This document shows, piece by piece, positions 59,113-64,000 of a DNA stretch of 64,000 nucleotides (the stretch's first letter is position 1; each line of letters opens with the position of its first letter). The position numbers were made by a program, and so were the translations under genes. The notes under the pieces were generated by a model. That model was not told the origin of the DNA and did no database searches. It saw only the letters and a list, made by a program, of their open reading frames with translations. This stretch comes from Roseovarius sp. MMSF_3359. GTDB lineage: Bacteria; Pseudomonadota; Alphaproteobacteria; Rhodobacterales; Rhodobacteraceae. The DNA lies in NCBI RefSeq assembly GCF_030733385.1, contig NZ_JASHJC010000008.1:62001-126000 (forward strand), written 5' to 3'.

Positions 59113-60438
59113 AACCGCATCGGTGATACGGCTCAGGACCTGGTCCAGCAGGGGCAGGTCCTCGGCCTCTCCCATCACCCGGATCAGGGGTTCGGTTCCC
59201 GATTTGCGGATCAGGAGCCGCCCGCCCGTGCCAAGGGCCGTCTCCCCGGCAGAGATCGCCTCCTGCACCCGATCCGCGTCCAGCGGCGTCTTGCCCTGCT
59301 CATAGCGGATGTTCACGAGTTTCTGCGGCACCGGATCAAACACGCGGCTCAAGTCGCTTGCCTTGCTGCCGGTCTCGACCATCGCCGCGAGGAATTGCAG
59401 CGCACCGATCAACCCGTCGCCGGTCGTGGCATAGTCGGTCATGACGATATGGCCGGATTGTTCCCCGCCCAGGTTGAAACCGCCGCCGCGCATCCGTTCG
59501 ACCACATAGCGATCGCCAACTGACGTCCGCTCCAACCCGATACCGTGCCCCTCAAGGAACCGCTCAAGTCCGAGGTTGGACATCACCGTCGCCACAAGCG
59601 CATCGCCCGAAAGCCGCCCTTCCCGCGCCCAGCGGGACGCAATGAGGCCCATGATCTGATCGCCGTCCGACACGTGGCCGGTCTCATCAATCAGGATCAC
59701 CCGATCAGCGTCCCCATCGAGGCAAATCCCCAGGTCTGCGCGGGTTTCGATCACCCGCTGCGCCGCCCGCTCGGGATGGGTCGACCCGCAATCCTCGTTG
59801 ATGTTGAAACCGTTGGGCTCCACACCAAGGGGGATGACCTCGGCGCCCAGTTCCCAAAGCACTTCCGGCGCGGTCCGGTACGCGGCCCCGTTGGCGCAAT
59901 CGACGACAACCCGCAGACCATCGAGCCGTTTGCCGGTCGGAAAGGTCGTCTTGGCATATTCGATATAGCGCCCACGCACGTCGTCAATCCGCTTGGCGCG
60001 GCCGATGTTTTCGGGCGCCGCGGGCGAGACCCCGGCCTCCAGCAGCGCTTGGATTTCCGCCTCGGCCTCATCGCTCAGCTTGAAACCATCCGGGCCGAAG
60101 AACTTGATCCCGTTATCCGAGGCCGGGTTGTGGCTGGCGGAGATCATCACGCCCAGATCGGCGCGCAGACTATGGGTCAGAAACCCGATGGCTGGCGTCG
60201 GCACCGGCCCCAGCAGAAACACGTTCATGCCCGTCGAGGTGAACCCGGCGGTCAGCGCGTTTTCGATCATGTAGCCCGACAGCCGCGTATCCTTGCCGAT
60301 CACCACGCGGTGTTCGTTCTTGTCGCGCCGGAAATAGCGCCCCGCCGCCGCGGCCAGCCCAAGTGCCACCTCGGCCGTCATCGGCCAGCTATTGGCGCGC
60401 CCCCGCACCCCATCGGTTCCAAAGAGTTTGTCCGCCAT
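59098..60438 (-). CDS. glmM: Phosphoglucosamine mutase
   Basis: A 446-residue enzyme that interconverts glucosamine-6-phosphate and glucosamine-1-phosphate for peptidoglycan and LPS. The N-terminus [13 protein letters not shown], the phospho-serine loop [11 protein letters not shown], the metal motif DGDADR and the sugar/phosphate motif [13 protein letters not shown] are diagnostic. ATG at 60438 gives the family length; a frame to 60462 is less likely. It is commonly linked to folP/ftsH, but here it lies downstream of glpK, which is unusual. Confidence 0.96.
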   Translation of the reverse strand: MADKLFGTDGVRGRANSWPMTAEVALGLAAAAGRYFRRDKNEHRVVIGKDTRLSGYMIENALTAGFTSTGMNVFLLGPVPTPAIGFLTHSLRADLGVMISASHNPASDNGIKFFGPDGFKLSDEAEAEIQALLEAGVSPAAPENIGRAKRIDDVRGRYIEYAKTTFPTGKRLDGLRVVVDCANGAAYRTAPEVLWELGAEVIPLGVEPNGFNINEDCGSTHPERAAQRVIETRADLGICLDGDADRVILIDETGHVSDGDQIMGLIASRWAREGRLSGDALVATVMSNLGLERFLEGHGIGLERTSVGDRYVVERMRGGGFNLGGEQSGHIVMTDYATTGDGLIGALQFLAAMVETGSKASDLSRVFDPVPQKLVNIRYEQGKTPLDADRVQEAISAGETALGTGGRLLIRKSGTEPLIRVMGEAEDLPLLDQVLSRITDAVRAES

Positions 60439-60531
60439 CTTTTCCGTGCCACCCTGCCCCAATTGGCCTGCGTTGCAGGCGTATCTTCATTTACCCGCTG
60501 ATCCGCCTGTTTTCCAGCGGCTTGTTTGGCA

Positions 60532-62010
<1,479 letters not shown>

Positions 62011-62077
62011 GCGGCGGCCCCTCCCTCTTGTGGTGCCGACACTCTGGCAATCGCGGGTGCAGAAGGCAATCCCGCGA

Positions 62078-63643
62078 TCACGCGGCCTTCATCCACGCAT
62101 CCAGCGCGGCGATCTCGTCGGCACTCATCCGCAAGCCCAGCTTGGAGCGGCGCCAGACCACATCCTCGGCCGTCCGGGCAAATTCGCGATCCATGAGCCA
62201 GCGCACTTCGGCCTCGGTCAGACCCGCACCAAATGCCTTGCCAAGCCCCGTCTCGGTCGCAACATCTCCAAGGACGCGCCATGCCTCTGTGCCGTAGGCG
62301 CGTACGAGCCTGCGGGCCTGCCGCGCCTCGAGGAACGTGTAATCCTGCACCAGATCCGCGACCAACCCCTCGAAACCGTCCACCGGAAAATCCCCGCCGG
62401 GCATCGCCACCCCCGCGGTCCAGGCGCCCGGTGTGCCGGGAAAGAAGAGCGCGATCTTCTCCAGCGCCGCCTCCGCCAGTTTGCGGTAGGTGGTGATCTT
62501 GCCGCCGAAGATGTTGAGCATCGGTGCGCCGCCATCGCTCCGCACCTTGAGGACATAATCGCGCGTGGCCGCCGTGGCCGAACTGGCCCCATCATCGTAA
62601 AGCGGCCGCACCCCGGAATAGGTCCAGACGATATCGTCCTTTTCAATCGGCGTGCGGAAATAGGACGAGGCGAATTTGCGCAGGTAGTCCGCCTCTTCAG
62701 GCGTACAGACTGGTTTTTGGCCGACATCCGCGTGTTCCGCATCCGTTGTGCCGATCAACGTGAAATCTGTCTCGTAGGGAATGGCGAAGATGATCCGCCC
62801 ATCTTCGCCCTGGAAGAAATAGCATTTGTGGTGATCGAATAGCTTGCGCGTCACGATATGGCTGCCGCGCACCAACCGAATCCCTTCCGAGGCATTTACC
62901 CCCGCGACATTGCCGATCACGTCCTTGACCCACGGACCGCCCGCATTGACCAGCATCCGCGCCGTCACCTGCCGCGCGCCGTCGGGGCCATCCAGGTGGA
63001 TGACCCAGTGATCCACGCCCCGTTCCGCCCGGGTGACCCTGGTGCGGGTGTTGATCCGCGCCCCGCGCGCCTCGGCGTCACGGGCGTTCAGCACCACAAG
63101 CCGGCTGTCTTCGATCCAGCAATCGGAATATTCATAGGCTTTCTTGAACCGCTCCTGCAGCGGCGCGCCGGTCGCATCGCGGGTCAGGTCCACCGTGCTG
63201 GTCGCCTGCAGGATTTTCCGTCCACCCAGATTGTCATAGAGAAACAGCCCCAGCCGGATCAGCCAGGCGGGCCTGCGCCCGCGCATCCACGGCATCACGC
63301 GGCTCAGGAGTTTCGACGTCGGTGTCTCGGCCTCGAACCGCATGTCTTTGTGATAGGGCAGCACGAAACGCATGGGCCAGCTGATATGCGGCATCGCCCG
63401 CAGGAGCGTTTCGCGTTCGATCAGCGCCTCCCGCACCAGGCGGAATTCGAAGTATTCCAGGTACCGCAGCCCACCATGGAAGAGCTTGGTCGAGGCCGAC
63501 GAGGTGGCCGATGCCAGATCGTTCATTTCCGCCAGCTCCACCCGCAGCCCCCGGCCCGCCGCATCGCGCGCGATGCCACAGCCATTGATGCCGCCGCCGA
63601 TCACGAAGAGATCGACATCGAAGGGATTGGATGATGCAGACAA
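62078..63643 (-). CDS. glpD: Glycerol-3-phosphate dehydrogenase (aerobic, FAD-dependent)
   Basis: An FAD enzyme of about 521 residues. The dinucleotide motif [22 protein letters not shown] is near the start, and the quinone-linked GlpD pattern [17 protein letters not shown] follows ([21 protein letters not shown]). The TTG at 63643 is suggested by a gggggcc upstream, but GTG at 63661 or TTG at 63706 are possible; the last is probably the -35 box ttgaca instead. It oxidises glycerol-3-phosphate and feeds electrons to the quinone pool. It lies divergent from glpR. Confidence 0.93.
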   Translation of the reverse strand: MSASSNPFDVDLFVIGGGINGCGIARDAAGRGLRVELAEMNDLASATSSASTKLFHGGLRYLEYFEFRLVREALIERETLLRAMPHISWPMRFVLPYHKDMRFEAETPTSKLLSRVMPWMRGRRPAWLIRLGLFLYDNLGGRKILQATSTVDLTRDATGAPLQERFKKAYEYSDCWIEDSRLVVLNARDAEARGARINTRTRVTRAERGVDHWVIHLDGPDGARQVTARMLVNAGGPWVKDVIGNVAGVNASEGIRLVRGSHIVTRKLFDHHKCYFFQGEDGRIIFAIPYETDFTLIGTTDAEHADVGQKPVCTPEEADYLRKFASSYFRTPIEKDDIVWTYSGVRPLYDDGASSATAATRDYVLKVRSDGGAPMLNIFGGKITTYRKLAEAALEKIALFFPGTPGAWTAGVAMPGGDFPVDGFEGLVADLVQDYTFLEARQARRLVRAYGTEAWRVLGDVATETGLGKAFGAGLTEAEVRWLMDREFARTAEDVVWRRSKLGLRMSADEIAALDAWMKAA

Positions 63644-63700
63644 AGCGAGGCCCCCGGCCACAGGTTGACGGATATCCGTGATCTCCCAAAACTTAAAACT

Positions 63701-63745
63701 TGTCAATATCGCGCGTTCGTTTACTTTCGTTTTCGATCAGAAACG
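63701..63745. promoter_or_regulatory. Divergent glpD/glpR control region
   Basis: On the minus strand ttgaca (63706-63701) is a good -35 box for glpD. On the plus strand ttcgtttactttcgttttcg (63716-63735) repeats ttcgttt, and tttc-gatca-gaaa (63731-63743) is a small palindrome. DeoR-family regulators such as GlpR bind such TTTCG repeats; direct evidence is lacking. Confidence 0.45.
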
Positions 63746-63761
63746 CGCATGAAGGCTCCAG

Positions 63762-64000
63762 ATGCCGCAGACTTTCCGCCACCCTGAAATCATCGACATT
63801 GCCCGGGCCGAGGGGAAGGTCACTGTCGAAGACCTCTCCGAGCGGTTCGGTGTCAGCGTCCAGACGATCCGGCGCGACCTGACGGATCTGGCCAATGCGG
63901 GGCAGTTGGCGCGGGTGCATGGCGGTGCCATCCTGCCGTCGGGCAGCCGCAACATCGTCTACGAAGAGCGCCGGCAACTGAATAGCGCCGCGAAGGAGGC
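63762..64000 (+). CDS. glpR: DeoR-family regulator, partial (glpR-like)
   Basis: The gene starts with ATG at 63762 and runs off the right end, so about 80 residues are visible. They contain the DeoR helix-turn-helix VTVEDLSERFGVSVQTIRRDLTDL and the following RVHGGAIL. Its position divergent from glpD-glpK makes GlpR, the glycerol-3-phosphate repressor, the best call. The effector domain is outside the window. Confidence 0.85.
   Translation, partial: MPQTFRHPEIIDIARAEGKVTVEDLSERFGVSVQTIRRDLTDLANAGQLARVHGGAILPSGSRNIVYEERRQLNSAAKE

Overview
The window looks like chromosomal DNA of a marine Roseobacter-group alphaproteobacterium (Rhodobacteraceae sensu lato). The evidence is high G+C coding sequence, a spike-base protein of the kind found with the Rhodobacter capsulatus gene transfer agent, a VPLPA-CTERM surface protein, a Rhodobacter-type porin, a DddQ-like DMSP-lyase-family protein and many betaine-type catabolic enzymes. 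No rRNA, tRNA, CRISPR array, integrase or transposase was recognised. Identities rest on motif reading only; no database search was run.

Layout. 1-12.7 kb: a partial methyltransferase-like gene, two tandem EamA transporters, a glycosyltransferase, a minus-strand run of a DUF900 lipoprotein, nadD and a PBP4-type carboxypeptidase, a PAS-GGDEF-EAL protein, ettA, and a low-G+C PIN-domain gene that looks acquired. 12.7-21 kb: small unknown genes, a large RTX-repeat/Hint protein, a VPLPA-CTERM protein, an L,D-transpeptidase, an unrecognised protein with paired cysteines, and a cold-shock gene. A roughly 215-bp non-coding repeat occurs in opposite orientations near 4.2 kb and 21.0 kb. 21-24 kb: an Fe/2OG-dioxygenase-like gene coupled to a TauE permease, and dusA.

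24.0-30.0 kb: a compact six-gene minus-strand operon that starts with a GTA-type spike-base protein and continues with a fibre-like repeat protein, a G8-domain beta-helix protein and smaller partners. It reads as a phage/GTA head-spike or adhesion module without any capsid genes. 30.6-34.2 kb: a lipoprotein, two tandem sulfotransferases and a porin.

34.5-51.9 kb is the most interesting region: a divergent catabolic locus around a MurR/RpiR regulator. Leftwards, the regulator is followed by a Rieske oxygenase, a DsbA-like isomerase, an arylmalonate-decarboxylase-like protein, a sulfotransferase-like protein, an aldehyde dehydrogenase, a carboxymuconolactone-decarboxylase-like protein and a beta-keto-acid cleavage enzyme. 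Rightwards come a dimethylglycine-dehydrogenase-like demethylase, an MDR oxidoreductase, a DddQ-like cupin, four enolase-superfamily proteins, a small cupin and an aminotransferase. Most rightward genes are joined by 4-nt overlaps. A methylated ammonium (betaine) or sulfonium compound, possibly a hydroxyproline betaine, is the best substrate guess, but this is inference. An ammonium transporter and a small membrane protein follow.

53.9-64 kb: an MFS transporter divergent from a GlxA-type regulator, a GbsR/MarR-like regulator with two matching palindromes controlling itself and a DUF4166/epimerase pair, then glmM, glpK, glpD and the start of a divergent glpR.
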